Source of the DNA: Gimibacter soli | GTDB taxonomy: Bacteria; Pseudomonadota; Alphaproteobacteria; Sphingomonadales; Kordiimonadaceae | Reading direction: 5' to 3' | NCBI RefSeq assembly: GCF_028463845.1 | Contig: NZ_CP116805.1 | Span: 3,344,001 to 3,408,000, forward strand | DNA length: 64,000 bases | The notes under the pieces: generated by a model | What the model was told of the DNA's origin: nothing | The model's input: only the letters and a program-made list of their open reading frames with translations | The model's database searches: none | Translations under genes and position numbers: made by a program | Shown here: one piece after another, positions 25,736 through 35,300 of the stretch | Layout: the number at the start of each line of letters is the position of its first letter | Position numbering within the stretch: the stretch's first letter is position 1

Positions 25736-26224
25736 TTATTCGCTGGCGCTGCCTGTATCAACGCTGTCACCGGAATCCACCGTGCCATCCTCGGCCGGGG
25801 TTTCGCGGCGCTTCATCACCTGGAAATCTGCAAGACCGCAACTTGCCCAGTCGCGACCGAAACTGTCGATCACCGTGATGATGTCATGCGAACACAGCGA
25901 ACCAAGCGAGGTCTTGTAGGCGAACCGTTCCTCGAACGCGAGGCGCGGGCAACGATTGTTCATTTCCACAAGATAGCCACGGGCATTGTTGGTGCGGAAG
26001 AAGATCGTTTTCTCGTCAAGGATCGACGACGACCGGAGTTCGCGCAGCGGTACGCAGCGCTTCACCTCTCCCGTCCGCTCATACTTTTCCATCACGGCCG
26101 CCTTGCGCTTTTCGAGCCGGGTCGGCGTGTTGTCATCATCAGCGCTCATCACGGGAGCAGTCATGGCAAAAGCGAGGGCCGACAGGGTGAACAGTCCAGT
26201 CACATTGCGGAACATTCGTTTCAT
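25736..26224 (-). CDS. DUF6491-like secreted protein
   Basis: 162 residues, function unknown. Signal peptide about 1-27 ending VMSAD, then a domain with CVPLRELRSSSILDEKTIFFR, NNRCPRLAFEERFAYKTSLGSLCSHDIITVID and a Cys-containing WASCGLADF. The four conserved-looking cysteines could form two disulfides in the periplasm. The pattern matches small exported proteins of the DUF6491 family as I remember it. The C-terminal 25 residues are acidic and of low complexity. GAGGA precedes the ATG. Upstream of the RND gene on the same strand, with no clear terminator between. Confidence 0.7.
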   Translation of the reverse strand: MKRMFRNVTGLFTLSALAFAMTAPVMSADDDNTPTRLEKRKAAVMEKYERTGEVKRCVPLRELRSSSILDEKTIFFRTNNARGYLVEMNNRCPRLAFEERFAYKTSLGSLCSHDIITVIDSFGRDWASCGLADFQVMKRRETPAEDGTVDSGDSVDTGSASE

Positions 26225-26309
26225 CGGGAACAATCCTCTATAGCGAAGCTTGCACACAGATTATCGGGCCGCTCCTGAACCGTGGCTGAACATAATTGCA
26301 ACATAATGA

Positions 26310-26846
26310 TTAACAGACTTCCGATGTTAGCATGCGATCTGCCGCCGCATCCCGGCAAGCACGAAGTGCATTTTCGAGAAACGCGAGGGCCCGCCGCTCG
26401 CTCTCGCCAATCATGCTTGGCGCCCCCTCGAAGGCAAGTCCATGCACCTGCGCCAGCTGCACAAGATAGGCGATATAGGCGTCGCTGCGCGCTTCGATAA
26501 TCCAGCGCGCTGACCGGCAGGACACGCTTTCTTTACGGCAGGCCGCAATGAACCGGCTGTAAAGCTCCGGCAGGAGGCTCGCACCCACATGGCGCAGGCC
26601 AGCGCAGAAAGCCTCGAAGGGTGGCATCGCGTCATTGGCCGCAGAAAGGCGAGGCTCGTCCTGCTGACAGGAGGCGATACGTTCCAGCTCACCGACCATT
26701 TCAACGAGCACGGCATCCATCTCTGCCGCCAGCCGCCCGGCCGAATCAGCATCGATCCCGCTTTCCATATCCATGGCATGGCTGGACGCGGCCTGCTTTT
26801 CCAGCCGCCGGGCTATCAGATCGATGATGTTGTCGGTTTCTTTCAT
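26310..26846 (-). CDS. Hypothetical protein, helical
   Basis: 178 residues, not recognised. Predicted all-helical and cytoplasmic, with no signal or membrane segment. Begins MKETDNIIDLIARRLEKQ, and contains cysteine pairs (AACRKESVSCRS about residues 104-115) and a C-terminal helix rich in Ala and Arg. The start at 26846 is favoured by AGGAAG five bases upstream; frames reaching further up overlap the divergent PAS gene. Nothing in the neighbourhood assigns a role, though divergence from the PAS-domain gene suggests shared regulation. Confidence 0.6.
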   Translation of the reverse strand: MKETDNIIDLIARRLEKQAASSHAMDMESGIDADSAGRLAAEMDAVLVEMVGELERIASCQQDEPRLSAANDAMPPFEAFCAGLRHVGASLLPELYSRFIAACRKESVSCRSARWIIEARSDAYIAYLVQLAQVHGLAFEGAPSMIGESERRALAFLENALRACRDAAADRMLTSEVC

Positions 26847-26990
26847 CTGCTTCCTGTCCATGGAGAATCGCAGCATGCCCGGAACCGGCGCCGCTGAAAA
26901 GACCCCAAGCACGTTATAGTGCATCGCAATCGCTTGACCCGCCCCGGTAGCACTGTCACATTTTTCTACGTACGAATTGGGGAATTCGAT
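26847..26990. promoter_or_regulatory. Divergent promoter region, hypothetical gene / PAS gene
   Basis: 144 bases between the two divergent starts. TTGACC at 26934-26939 could be a -35 element for the plus-strand gene, with no strong -10. If so, the upstream GTG at 26919 would be outside the transcript and the TTG at 26991 would be the true start. Confidence 0.35.
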
Positions 26991-27581
26991 TTGGAAATCG
27001 TCAGACGCGCGCCTGAGGATATCTTTGACCATTTTCTGAACGCCTGGCATGCATGGCCCAAGGCGCCGGAAAGTGGCGTTGCGTTTCGCTCTGCCCTCAA
27101 TCCGATGCGACACAAGGATTACATCCCCTTTGTCAACCTGTGCGACTATGAAGGCGGCGGCTGCGTCCGCCTGCGCCTCGTTGGCACCGCCAATGTCGAA
27201 TTCCTTGGCAGCGATCCGACAGGCACCTCGACCGCAGATCAGATCGTGGTAGGAAACCCGCAGGTCGCGCTGCATCGCAAGGTGGTCGCCAACATTTTCG
27301 ACCATGGCTGTGGTGTCCACATGGTGCGACGGGTGCCCAACCAGTTTGCCCGCGAATGGATCTACGAAACGCTTTCCTTGCCGCTCGCGGACAAGGAAGG
27401 CTGCACCAATATGGTGATGATCGCCGCCCAGATCCGCACAACGGACGGCCAGCCCCACGAATATCTGCCCGGCTCCTTCCGGCTGAACGAGTCCCGCATC
27501 TGCAGCATCGATTATATCGATCTCGGTGCGGGGACACCTCCGCCCGAGGTCCTGCCGGCCGAGACCGAGGATGCTGCATAA
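26991..27581 (+). CDS. PAS domain protein (PF07310 type)
   Basis: 196 residues. Resembles the alphaproteobacterial PAS_5 family: a single PAS-like domain with LNAWHAWPKAPESGVAFRSALNPMRHKDYIPFVNLCDYEGGG-like segments, CVRLRLVGTANVEFLGSDPTG and a late LPLADKEG turn. The family has been linked to signalling and motility through context in other species, with no defined ligand. No kinase, cyclase or DNA-binding part is fused. The TTG at 26991 has GGGGAA at a good distance; a GTG at 26919 would add 24 residues. A strong shared terminator follows. Confidence 0.75.
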   Translation: MEIVRRAPEDIFDHFLNAWHAWPKAPESGVAFRSALNPMRHKDYIPFVNLCDYEGGGCVRLRLVGTANVEFLGSDPTGTSTADQIVVGNPQVALHRKVVANIFDHGCGVHMVRRVPNQFAREWIYETLSLPLADKEGCTNMVMIAAQIRTTDGQPHEYLPGSFRLNESRICSIDYIDLGAGTPPPEVLPAETEDAA

Positions 27582-27582
27582 G

Positions 27583-27625
27583 AAAAAAGGCCCGGCAGAT
27601 CGCACCACCGGGCCTTTTGTTTTTG
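27583..27625. terminator. Bidirectional terminator, PAS gene / pntB
   Basis: AAAAAAGGCCCGG pairs with CCGGGCCTTTT across a 12-base loop, with A- and T-runs on both sides. It can stop transcription from the plus-strand PAS gene and from the minus-strand transhydrogenase operon. Confidence 0.85.
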
Positions 27626-27638
27626 CTACGTCGAAGCC

Positions 27639-29054
27639 TCAGAGCGACTTGACGATTTCCTCGACCATCTTCTTGGCATCCGCAAACAGCATCATCGTGT
27701 TGTCGCGGAAGAAGAGCTCGTTTTCGACCCCGGCATAGCCCGAGCCCATCGAACGCTTGATGAAGAGAACGGTCTTGGCCTTCTCAACGTCCAGAACCGG
27801 CATGCCGAAGATCGGGCTGGCTGGATCGGTCTTGGCCGACGGGTTCGTCACATCGTTCGCGCCGATCACGAAGGCAACGTCGGCCTGCGCAAACTCGCTG
27901 TTGATGTCTTCAAGCTCGAAGACCTCGTCATAGGGCACGTTCGCCTCGGCCAGCAGCACGTTCATATGCCCGGGCATACGACCGGCCACCGGGTGAATGG
28001 CGTATTTGACCTCGACGCCTTCCTTTTTCAGCTCTTCGGCCATTTCCTTCAGCGCGTGCTGGGCCTGCGCCACCGCCATGCCGTAACCGGGCACGATGAT
28101 GACCTTGGCCGCATTCTTCATGATGAAGGCCGCGTCCTCGGCCGAGCCCTGCTTCACCGGGCGGTCTTCGACCACACCGCCGGCGGCTGCCGCCGTGTCG
28201 CCGCCGAAGCCGCCAAGGATGACCGAGATGAAGCTGCGGTTCATGCCCTTGCACATGATGTAGGAAAGGATCGCCCCCGACGAGCCGACAAGCGCACCGG
28301 TTACAATAAGCGCGGTATTGGCAAGCGTGAAGCCGATGCCCGCCGCCGCCCAGCCGGAATAGCTGTTCAGCATCGAGACAACGACCGGCATGTCCGCCCC
28401 GCCAATCGGCACGATCAGCAGGAAGCCGATCAGGAACGACAGGCCGATGATCCACCACATCAGGTCGATCCCGAGCGCCGTTGTCTGGTCCGCCATCGAG
28501 AAGATGACGATACAGCCAACGATGCCAAGACCGATCGCGAGGTTGATCAGGTGCCGCATCGGCAACAGGATCGGCTTGCCCGACATATTGCCGTTGAGCT
28601 TGGCAAAGGCGATGAGCGAGCCCGAGAAGGTGATGGCCCCGATGGCGGCACCCAGGCTCATTTCCACCTTGCTGGCAGCAAAGATATGCCCTGCCGCATC
28701 GACAATGCCGAAGGACACAGGGTCAAGATAGGCGGCAGCCGCCACCATCACGGCGGCAAGGCCAACAAGCGAGTGGAAGGCGGCCACCAGCTGCGGCATT
28801 GCCGTCATGGCAATCTTGCGCGCAATCACGAAGCCGATGGCACCGCCGATGACAATCGCCCCGATGATCCATTCATAGGAAACGATGGTGGGGTTGAGGA
28901 TGGTGGTGATGACGGCAATGGCCATACCGACCATGCCATAGATATTGCCCTTGCGGCTGGTCTCGGGGCTTGAAAGCCCGCGCAGGGACAGGATGAAAAG
29001 GACCGCGGCGACGAGATAGGCAACGGCGGTCATGTCCGCATAGAACTGGGTCAT
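27639..29054 (-). CDS. pntB: Proton-translocating NAD(P)+ transhydrogenase, beta subunit
   Basis: 471 residues. Couples hydride transfer from NADH to NADP+ to inward proton movement. The first about 260 residues are nine or so membrane helices (domain II), followed by soluble NADP(H)-binding domain III with VIIVPGYGMAVAQAQHAL (dinucleotide loop), IHPVAGRMPGHMNVLLAEA, VGANDVTNP (written IGANDVTNPSAK here) and IKRSMGSGYAGVEN. Last gene of pntAa-pntAb-pntB; 13 bases from pntAb. Provides NADPH for biosynthesis and redox defence. Confidence 0.96.
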   Translation of the reverse strand: MTQFYADMTAVAYLVAAVLFILSLRGLSSPETSRKGNIYGMVGMAIAVITTILNPTIVSYEWIIGAIVIGGAIGFVIARKIAMTAMPQLVAAFHSLVGLAAVMVAAAAYLDPVSFGIVDAAGHIFAASKVEMSLGAAIGAITFSGSLIAFAKLNGNMSGKPILLPMRHLINLAIGLGIVGCIVIFSMADQTTALGIDLMWWIIGLSFLIGFLLIVPIGGADMPVVVSMLNSYSGWAAAGIGFTLANTALIVTGALVGSSGAILSYIMCKGMNRSFISVILGGFGGDTAAAAGGVVEDRPVKQGSAEDAAFIMKNAAKVIIVPGYGMAVAQAQHALKEMAEELKKEGVEVKYAIHPVAGRMPGHMNVLLAEANVPYDEVFELEDINSEFAQADVAFVIGANDVTNPSAKTDPASPIFGMPVLDVEKAKTVLFIKRSMGSGYAGVENELFFRDNTMMLFADAKKMVEEIVKSL

Positions 29055-29067
29055 GGTTCAGCGCTCC

Positions 29068-29367
29068 CTATTTCTTTTTCTTTTTATACATGGCGAGCAT
29101 GCGGGCGGTGACGGCGAAGCCGCCAAAGATATTGACCGCTGCAAGCGCAATTGCGATGGCACCAAGGACCTTGGCGGCAGAAATGCCTTCTGGCCCGGCG
29201 GCGATCAGGGCACCCACGATGATCACGCTCGAGATGGCGTTCGTCACGCTCATCAGCGGCGTGTGCAGCGCCGGGGTTACCGACCACACCACATAATAGC
29301 CGATGAAAATCGCCAGCAGGAAAACGCTGAACTGCTGGATGAACGGATTGACAATGATGTCATGCAT
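29068..29367 (-). CDS. pntAb: NAD(P)+ transhydrogenase, alpha-2 subunit (membrane part)
   Basis: 99 residues with three to four membrane helices forming the rest of domain II. The helix YYVVWSVTPALHTPLMSVTNAISSVI is the family signature. A separate gene for this part, split from the NAD-binding subunit, is the usual alphaproteobacterial form; in gammaproteobacteria it is fused. Ends in a lysine run at the cytoplasmic face. Between pntAa (12 bases upstream) and pntB. Confidence 0.95.
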   Translation of the reverse strand: MHDIIVNPFIQQFSVFLLAIFIGYYVVWSVTPALHTPLMSVTNAISSVIIVGALIAAGPEGISAAKVLGAIAIALAAVNIFGGFAVTARMLAMYKKKKK

Positions 29368-29378
29368 ATCAGCCTCCC

Positions 29379-30509
29379 TTAGCTGGCGGGCGCGAGGCGC
29401 GGGTTGACGATGGCGCCGTCTTTGGTGAGGAGGCTTTCCTTGATGATCTGGTCGTCCCAGTCAAAGGCAAGCACCCCGTCCTTCACGTGCGGCGTGATGA
29501 AATTGAGAAGGTTCTTGGCAAAGAGGAGCGACGCATCGGCCGCGAGGCGCGACGGCACATTCCTGTAGCCAACGATGGTGACACCACCGACCTCGACAAT
29601 CTCGCCGGGCTTCGAAAGCTCGCAGTTGCCACCGGCTTCAACCGCCAGATCGACAATCACGCTGCCCGGCCGCATCGATTTCACCATTTCGGCGGTGATC
29701 AGGCGCGGGGCCGGACGGCCCGGGATAAGCGCCGTGGTGATGGCGATATCCTGCTTGGCAAGCGTTTCGGCAATCAGGGCCGCCTGCTTCGCCTTGTAGG
29801 CGTCGCTCATTTCCTTGGCATAGCCGCCCGAGGTTTCGGCCGCCTTGGCTTCCTCGTCGTCCACCATCACGAACTTGCCGCCCAGGCTTTCCACCTGTTC
29901 CTTGGCGGCAAGCCGCACATCGGTGGCGGAAACGATGGCACCAAGGCGCTTGGCGGTGGCAATGGCCTGCAGGCCCGCAACCCCTGCCCCCATGATCATG
30001 ACCTTGGCGGGCGGCACGGTGCCGGCAGCCGTCATCATCATCGGGAAAGCGCGGCCATAGTGTGCCGCCGCATCAAGGACGGATTTGTAGCCGGCGAGGT
30101 TCGATTGCGACGACAGCACATCCATCGACTGGGCGCGGGTGATTCGCGGAACGAACTCCATTGCGAAGGCTGCGAGGCCTGCGTCGGCATAAGCCTGCAC
30201 CCGTTCGGGCTCCGCAAAAGGGTTAACAAGCGACAATTGCGCCGCACCCTTTTTGGCGAGCTTGGCGTCCTTGGCTTCGACCCCCTGGACCGACAGAATG
30301 ACATCGGCATCACCGATGGCGGCCTTCAGGTCTTTCGCGATGGTGGCGCCGGCGGCCTCCAACGCGCTGTCCGGCAAGGCAGCCGCTTCACCGGCCCCGG
30401 CCTCGATCACGACATCGAACCCTAAGCCCTTGTATTTCTTTATAGTATCTGGAGACGCAGCGACCCTTTTTTCGGCTTCGCGGCGCTCACGGATGACAGC
30501 AATCTTCAT
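29379..30509 (-). CDS. pntAa: NAD(P)+ transhydrogenase, alpha-1 subunit (NAD-binding)
   Basis: 376 residues, soluble domain I. Begins MKIAVIRERREAEKRVAASPD (alanine dehydrogenase/transhydrogenase N-terminal domain); the NAD-binding Rossmann fold has VMIMGAGVAGLQAIATAKRLGA and VSATDVRLAAKEQVESLGG, then the closing QDIAITTALIPGRPAP. GGAGGAACAG places the start at 30509; longer frames lie in the promoter region. First gene of the operon, with the divergent sigma-54 regulator 247 bases away. Confidence 0.95.
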   Translation of the reverse strand: MKIAVIRERREAEKRVAASPDTIKKYKGLGFDVVIEAGAGEAAALPDSALEAAGATIAKDLKAAIGDADVILSVQGVEAKDAKLAKKGAAQLSLVNPFAEPERVQAYADAGLAAFAMEFVPRITRAQSMDVLSSQSNLAGYKSVLDAAAHYGRAFPMMMTAAGTVPPAKVMIMGAGVAGLQAIATAKRLGAIVSATDVRLAAKEQVESLGGKFVMVDDEEAKAAETSGGYAKEMSDAYKAKQAALIAETLAKQDIAITTALIPGRPAPRLITAEMVKSMRPGSVIVDLAVEAGGNCELSKPGEIVEVGGVTIVGYRNVPSRLAADASLLFAKNLLNFITPHVKDGVLAFDWDDQIIKESLLTKDGAIVNPRLAPAS

Positions 30510-30756
30510 CCTGTTCCTCCTGACTGATGTCTGCAGGTCCGCAGCTTCTGATGGCCGCTGGATCAATGCCCCCGAACAGACCCGGCCCTTCCTTTGAAGG
30601 TGCATTGGAACTGTTACCGATCGGCTTTCAAGACTCAAGGCAAATACAAGGATTTAGAGACAATTTTATGCAATTTAGCAGGCAATTTTACCTTTAGGTT
30701 TCCATTAACCGGCGTCCCGAAATGATACACCCGACTCAGGACAGGAGTGTCTCGAA
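30510..30756. promoter_or_regulatory. Divergent promoter region, pntAa / sigma-54 regulator
   Basis: 247 bases. An AT-rich part at 30655-30712 contains three CAATTT repeats at 30661, 30671 and 30683, spaced by about one helical turn, which could bind a regulator. No small gene or clear -24/-12 element is evident. Confidence 0.4.
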
Positions 30757-32211
30757 ATGGGAATGAAACGTGTACTGCTGGTAGAAGACGAAGCCACCCA
30801 ACTGCATCTGTTGCAGTCGATGGTTTCACGCGCCGGATACGAGATCGAAACAGCCACCAACGGGCAAGAGGCGGTCACCCGCCTGATGCGCGCTGATGCA
30901 CCGAAGATCGATGTCGTACTCCTTGATCTTATGATGCCCGGCATGGACGGGATCGAGGTTCTGCAGAAGATCCGCCCCTCGATGCCCGGCATGCCCGTGG
31001 TGATGCTGACCGCACATTCCTCCATCAAGACGGTGGTGGAAGCGATGCGGGCCGGTGCCAACGACTTCATCTCGAAGCCGGCAAGCGCCGAACGCATCCG
31101 CACGGCCATCGCTGCTGCCATCGAAACCTCGTCGCTGGTTGGCGAGATTGCCCCGATGACGGCAAAGCTGAGCCGCCCCAAGGAAGGCTTCAAGAACCTG
31201 ATCGGTGCCAGCCGCCCGATGCTCCATGCGGTGCATCTGGCCGAAAAGGCAGCCTCGGCCAGCATTCCGGTGCTGATTGACGGCGAATCCGGTGTCGGCA
31301 AGGAAGTCTTCGCCCGCGCCATTCATGAAGCAAGCGACCGCCAGAACGGTCCGTTCGTTGCCGTGAACTGCGGTGCTATCCCCGAGAATCTTGTGGAAAG
31401 CATTCTGTTCGGCCACGAGAAGGGCTCCTTCACCGGTGCGATCGAACGCCGTGTCGGCAAGTTCCAGGAAGCCGAAGGCGGCACCCTGTTCCTTGACGAA
31501 GTTGGCGAGCTGCCGCTCGACATGCAGGTGAAACTGCTGCGCGTGCTGCAGGAAAAGGAAATCGACCCCGTCGGCGGCCGTCAGCCTGTGAAACTGAATA
31601 TCCGGGTGATCTCGGCCACCAACCGCAATCTGGCGGACCTCGTGGCGGCCGGCACCTTCCGTGAAGACCTTTACTATCGTCTGAATGTCTTCCCGATCAA
31701 TCTGCCGTCCCTGCGCGAACGCATGAGTGACGTTCCGGCCCTGGTCGACCATTTCCTCGACCAGATTTCCGAAATGGAACAGATGCCGCGCAAGAATGTC
31801 TCGCCGTCAGCCCTTGAAATGCTTTCGGGCTACAACTGGCCGGGCAATATCCGCCAGCTGCAGAACGCCATCTTCCGCGCCGTTATCATGTCGGAAGGCA
31901 AGGAACTGCAGCCGGTTGACTTCGCCCACATGATCAATTCGCCGACCGAGATGAAGGGGGGCAACAATACCATCCCCTTCCCCGTCCGGCCGACCATTGC
32001 TCATTCCGGCCCCGGTGCTGGTGTCATCCTCGATATCGCGGGCGACGACGGCCACATCCGCAGCATGGCGGAAATCGAGGCCGAAGTGATTGCCGCCACC
32101 ATCGACCGCTACAATGGCCGCATGGCTGAAGTAGCTCGCCGGCTGGGCATCGGTCGCTCGACCCTCTACCGCAAGGTTGCCGAATATCACATCGACCTTG
32201 CTGCTGAATAA
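30757..32211 (+). CDS. Sigma-54-dependent response regulator (NtrC family)
   Basis: 484 residues. Receiver (about 6-118) with LLVEDEA, phospho-acceptor in LLDLMMPGMDG, Thr in MLTAHS and FISKPAS. AAA+ domain (about 145-380) with Walker A GESGVGKEV, the sigma-54 contact loop as GSFTGA (Ser replacing the usual Ala), Walker B TLFLDEVGEL, RVISATNRNL sensor and the arginine finger region. A 70-residue linker leads to a Fis-type helix-turn-helix (MAEVARRLGIGRSTLYRK). AGGAG lies upstream of the first ATG. The partner kinase is not nearby. A terminator follows. Confidence 0.93.
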   Translation: MGMKRVLLVEDEATQLHLLQSMVSRAGYEIETATNGQEAVTRLMRADAPKIDVVLLDLMMPGMDGIEVLQKIRPSMPGMPVVMLTAHSSIKTVVEAMRAGANDFISKPASAERIRTAIAAAIETSSLVGEIAPMTAKLSRPKEGFKNLIGASRPMLHAVHLAEKAASASIPVLIDGESGVGKEVFARAIHEASDRQNGPFVAVNCGAIPENLVESILFGHEKGSFTGAIERRVGKFQEAEGGTLFLDEVGELPLDMQVKLLRVLQEKEIDPVGGRQPVKLNIRVISATNRNLADLVAAGTFREDLYYRLNVFPINLPSLRERMSDVPALVDHFLDQISEMEQMPRKNVSPSALEMLSGYNWPGNIRQLQNAIFRAVIMSEGKELQPVDFAHMINSPTEMKGGNNTIPFPVRPTIAHSGPGAGVILDIAGDDGHIRSMAEIEAEVIAATIDRYNGRMAEVARRLGIGRSTLYRKVAEYHIDLAAE

Positions 32212-32243
32212 GCACGAAACCCACTCCTGTTTCGAGACAATGC

Positions 32244-32281
32244 AAACGCGCGGATGGCACACGTCATCCGCGCGTTTTGTC
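32244..32281 (+). terminator. Terminator after the sigma-54 regulator
   Basis: Stem AACGCGCGGATG / CATCCGCGCGTT (32244-32276) with an 8-base loop, followed by TTGT. It separates the regulator from the autotransporter. Confidence 0.8.
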
Positions 32282-32388
32282 CGTTAAGCGAACATTCATG
32301 TTGGGTGAGGCACGAAGGGCGCGCCTCTTTCTTGCCGTATTTACTGAATAACCGACGGTCCACCCGACCATACCTTGAAGGACTCCCC

Positions 32389-35300
32389 ATGTTCGAATAT
32401 CGCCGCATGGCCTCCCGGCCCTCGCTGATTGCGATCCTGACTGCTCTTGCCTCCGTTCCCGCCACTGCTACCGACAAGGAAATCACCGACGACCGCACGT
32501 CGAAGATTACTTCGACGACGGAGATCGGCACTGCTGCGGGCACGCTGACACTCGGCACGAACGGCAGCGTGGATGTCACCAGCGGCACGGCAATCGAGGT
32601 GAACGGCCCTCACCGTCTGGTTGTATTGGGTAACATCACAACGGACGGCAAGACCGACGGTCGCGGCATCTGGTTCAATTCGGCTGCAGGTCGCCAGAAT
32701 GCCTCGCTGAGCCTAACCGGCGACCTCGTGATCGGCGATACCAGCACCGATTTCGATCTGGACGCGACCACCAATGTGCGGGGCCTTGAGCTCAGCGGCA
32801 TGGGCTTCACCGGCGATTTCTCCATCAACAGCGGGTCGGCGATGACGGTCAACGGCGCCGACGGCCGCGGCGTGCTGATTGATGCGCCGCTGACGGGCAA
32901 CTTTGTCAACAACGGCAGCATCAGCATGCAGGGCAACCGCGCTATCGCCATTGACGTCGTCGGCAATGTTTCGGGCAATGTGGAAAGCTGGGGCGCCGTA
33001 GCCGCGCGCTACGCCGACACCTATGGCATCCGTACGCTTGGTGAAATCGGTGGAGCCTTCACTGTTGGCGGTTCGGTGCAGGTTGGCCGCGCCTCCTATA
33101 CTGACGAAGATGACGTTGTGCAGCCCGCGTCGGCGGCCAAGGCCGGCGTTTATGTCGGCAACAATGTGGACGGCGGTATCGTCTTCCAGGGGATCGGCGC
33201 CAACAACGACCTCGACTTCAATGACGACGGCACCAACGACATCACCGGCGATTCTGCTGTCATCACCACCGGCGGCACAGCAGCCCTCATCATCGAAAAC
33301 ACCCGTGCTGACAAAAGCGACCAGATCATCGGCCTGATCAACGGCGAGGACAATCTCAGCCTTGTGAACCGCGGCAACTTCAGCGTAACGGGCGGAAGCG
33401 CCGGGATCAGCGCCACTGGCATCATCCTCGGCTCGGCCGCATCAGGCGCCGGCAAGACTGTCTTCGAAGGCGAGATGGCCTTCGACCTCGGCACCCTTGC
33501 GGTGACTTCGCTCAATGGCAACGCCACCGGCATCCACCTGAAGGGTGGCGTCGACCTGCCGGGCTTCTTCAACAGCGGACAGATCGCGGCGGCCACCACC
33601 CGCAGCACGACGACGGCCACGGATGGCACCGTGACCTATGGTGCTGGCGGCAACGCAACCGCCATCCAGATCGACGCCGGCAACGACGTTTCCCGCATCT
33701 ATAACTCGGGCCGCATCTCGGCCGATGCCGCCGGCGAAGGCAAGGTGGCAACCGCCATTCTCGACAAGTCCGGCACCATCACCACCTTCCAGAACGTCGG
33801 CACCATCACCGCCATTGCATCGAACGGCACCGCAAACGCCATCGACTTCCGAGCCAACACCACCGGTACCTGGCTGCGGAACGCGGGCACCATCACGGGG
33901 AACGTGCTCCTTGGCAGCGGCAACGACAGCGTGATCGTCGACGAAGGCACCATCGATGGCGACCTTTCGTTCGGTCTCGGCCGCGACAAGCTGCAGCTTC
34001 TGAACGGCGGCGAGATCTCCGGCTCGATCAACTATGAAGGCTCGCTTGCCTTTATCGTCGATAGTGGCGACCTCACCATTGGTGCGACATCGGTACTCAA
34101 CGCCACCACCGCCGACTTCAAGGGCGAAGGCAATATTACCATCGCCGTTGACGCCGCAAACAACACCGCAGGCAAGATCGCGGTTTCCGATCTCATCAGC
34201 ATCGGCAACAAGGTAACGATCACCCCCGAACTCGACTCGTTCGTGCGCGAAGACCGTTCGTTCAACCTGATCACCGCCGGCCGGATCGATTTTGCCGACG
34301 CTGGCGCCTCGCTTGAACTGGCCGAAACGCCTTACCTTTTCGACGTTGAACTTGATGCGACCGACACCTCGGTCACATTGAACCTCCGCCCCAAAACGGC
34401 CGAGGAACTCGGCCTGACGAACCAGCTGGCGATCATCCATTCGGAACTGTTGAGTGATACCGAATTTGACTCGTCGCTCGAAAGCTATGTCGCGAACCTG
34501 AAAACGGCAGGCGAGGTGAACAACACCTTCCGCGCCCTGATGCCCGACGTTTCGAACGACAGCTATAACATCCTCCTGATGTCGGAACGCCGCACCAGCC
34601 GCATGATCAGCGAGCGTCTGGAATCGGTCGGCACCACCCGCAACGACGATGGTTCTATCTGGGGCGCCCAGCATTTCGAGCGCCTGACTGCTGGTGATGA
34701 CGGCGCGATGCTGCCGGGCACTGTCACCTCCACGGGCCTCACTTTCGGTATCGACCAGTCGGTCAGCGACAGCTGGCTCCTTGGTATTGCCGCCGGCTTC
34801 GTGCTTGACCAGACTGACCGCACGGAAGAGATCGGCAGCGAAATCTCGATGTTCTCGCCGTTCCTCACCGGTTACGCCCTTGCCCGCTATGGCAATGCCC
34901 ACCTCGCCCTGAGCTCCAGTCTGCGCTACACCGATATCTCCCGCGAGCGCGACCTGATCCTCGATATCGAGGAACGCACCATTCAGGGTGACACCACGGG
35001 TCTTGGTATCAGCGGTTCGGCCGAGATTGGCTATGACCTGGCCCTTGGCAACTTCCACTTCAAGCCGACGGGCCTAGTCCGTGCCCTGCACTACAAGGAA
35101 AGCGGCTACACTGAAGAAGGCGGCTTCAGCGCCGGCTACGAGGTTGGCAAGCGCAGCATGAACCGCGTGGAAGGCGAACTTGGCGCCCGTCTGCAGTACG
35201 AGATCGAATGGCGGCGCGGCAATGGCGCAGTGAAGCTGGTGCCGGAACTGCGCGCCACCTACGCCAAGGCGATCAGCGGCGACGAATATACCGACATCTC

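Noticed and set aside
26847-27608. Upstream extension of the hypothetical gene to a 432-residue protein
   Set aside because: The extension is antisense to the PAS-domain gene, and a good Shine-Dalgarno site supports the start at 26846.
33442-35058. 538-codon minus-strand open frame over the autotransporter
   Set aside because: Antisense to a long gene with signal peptide and beta-barrel end; composition is shadow-like.
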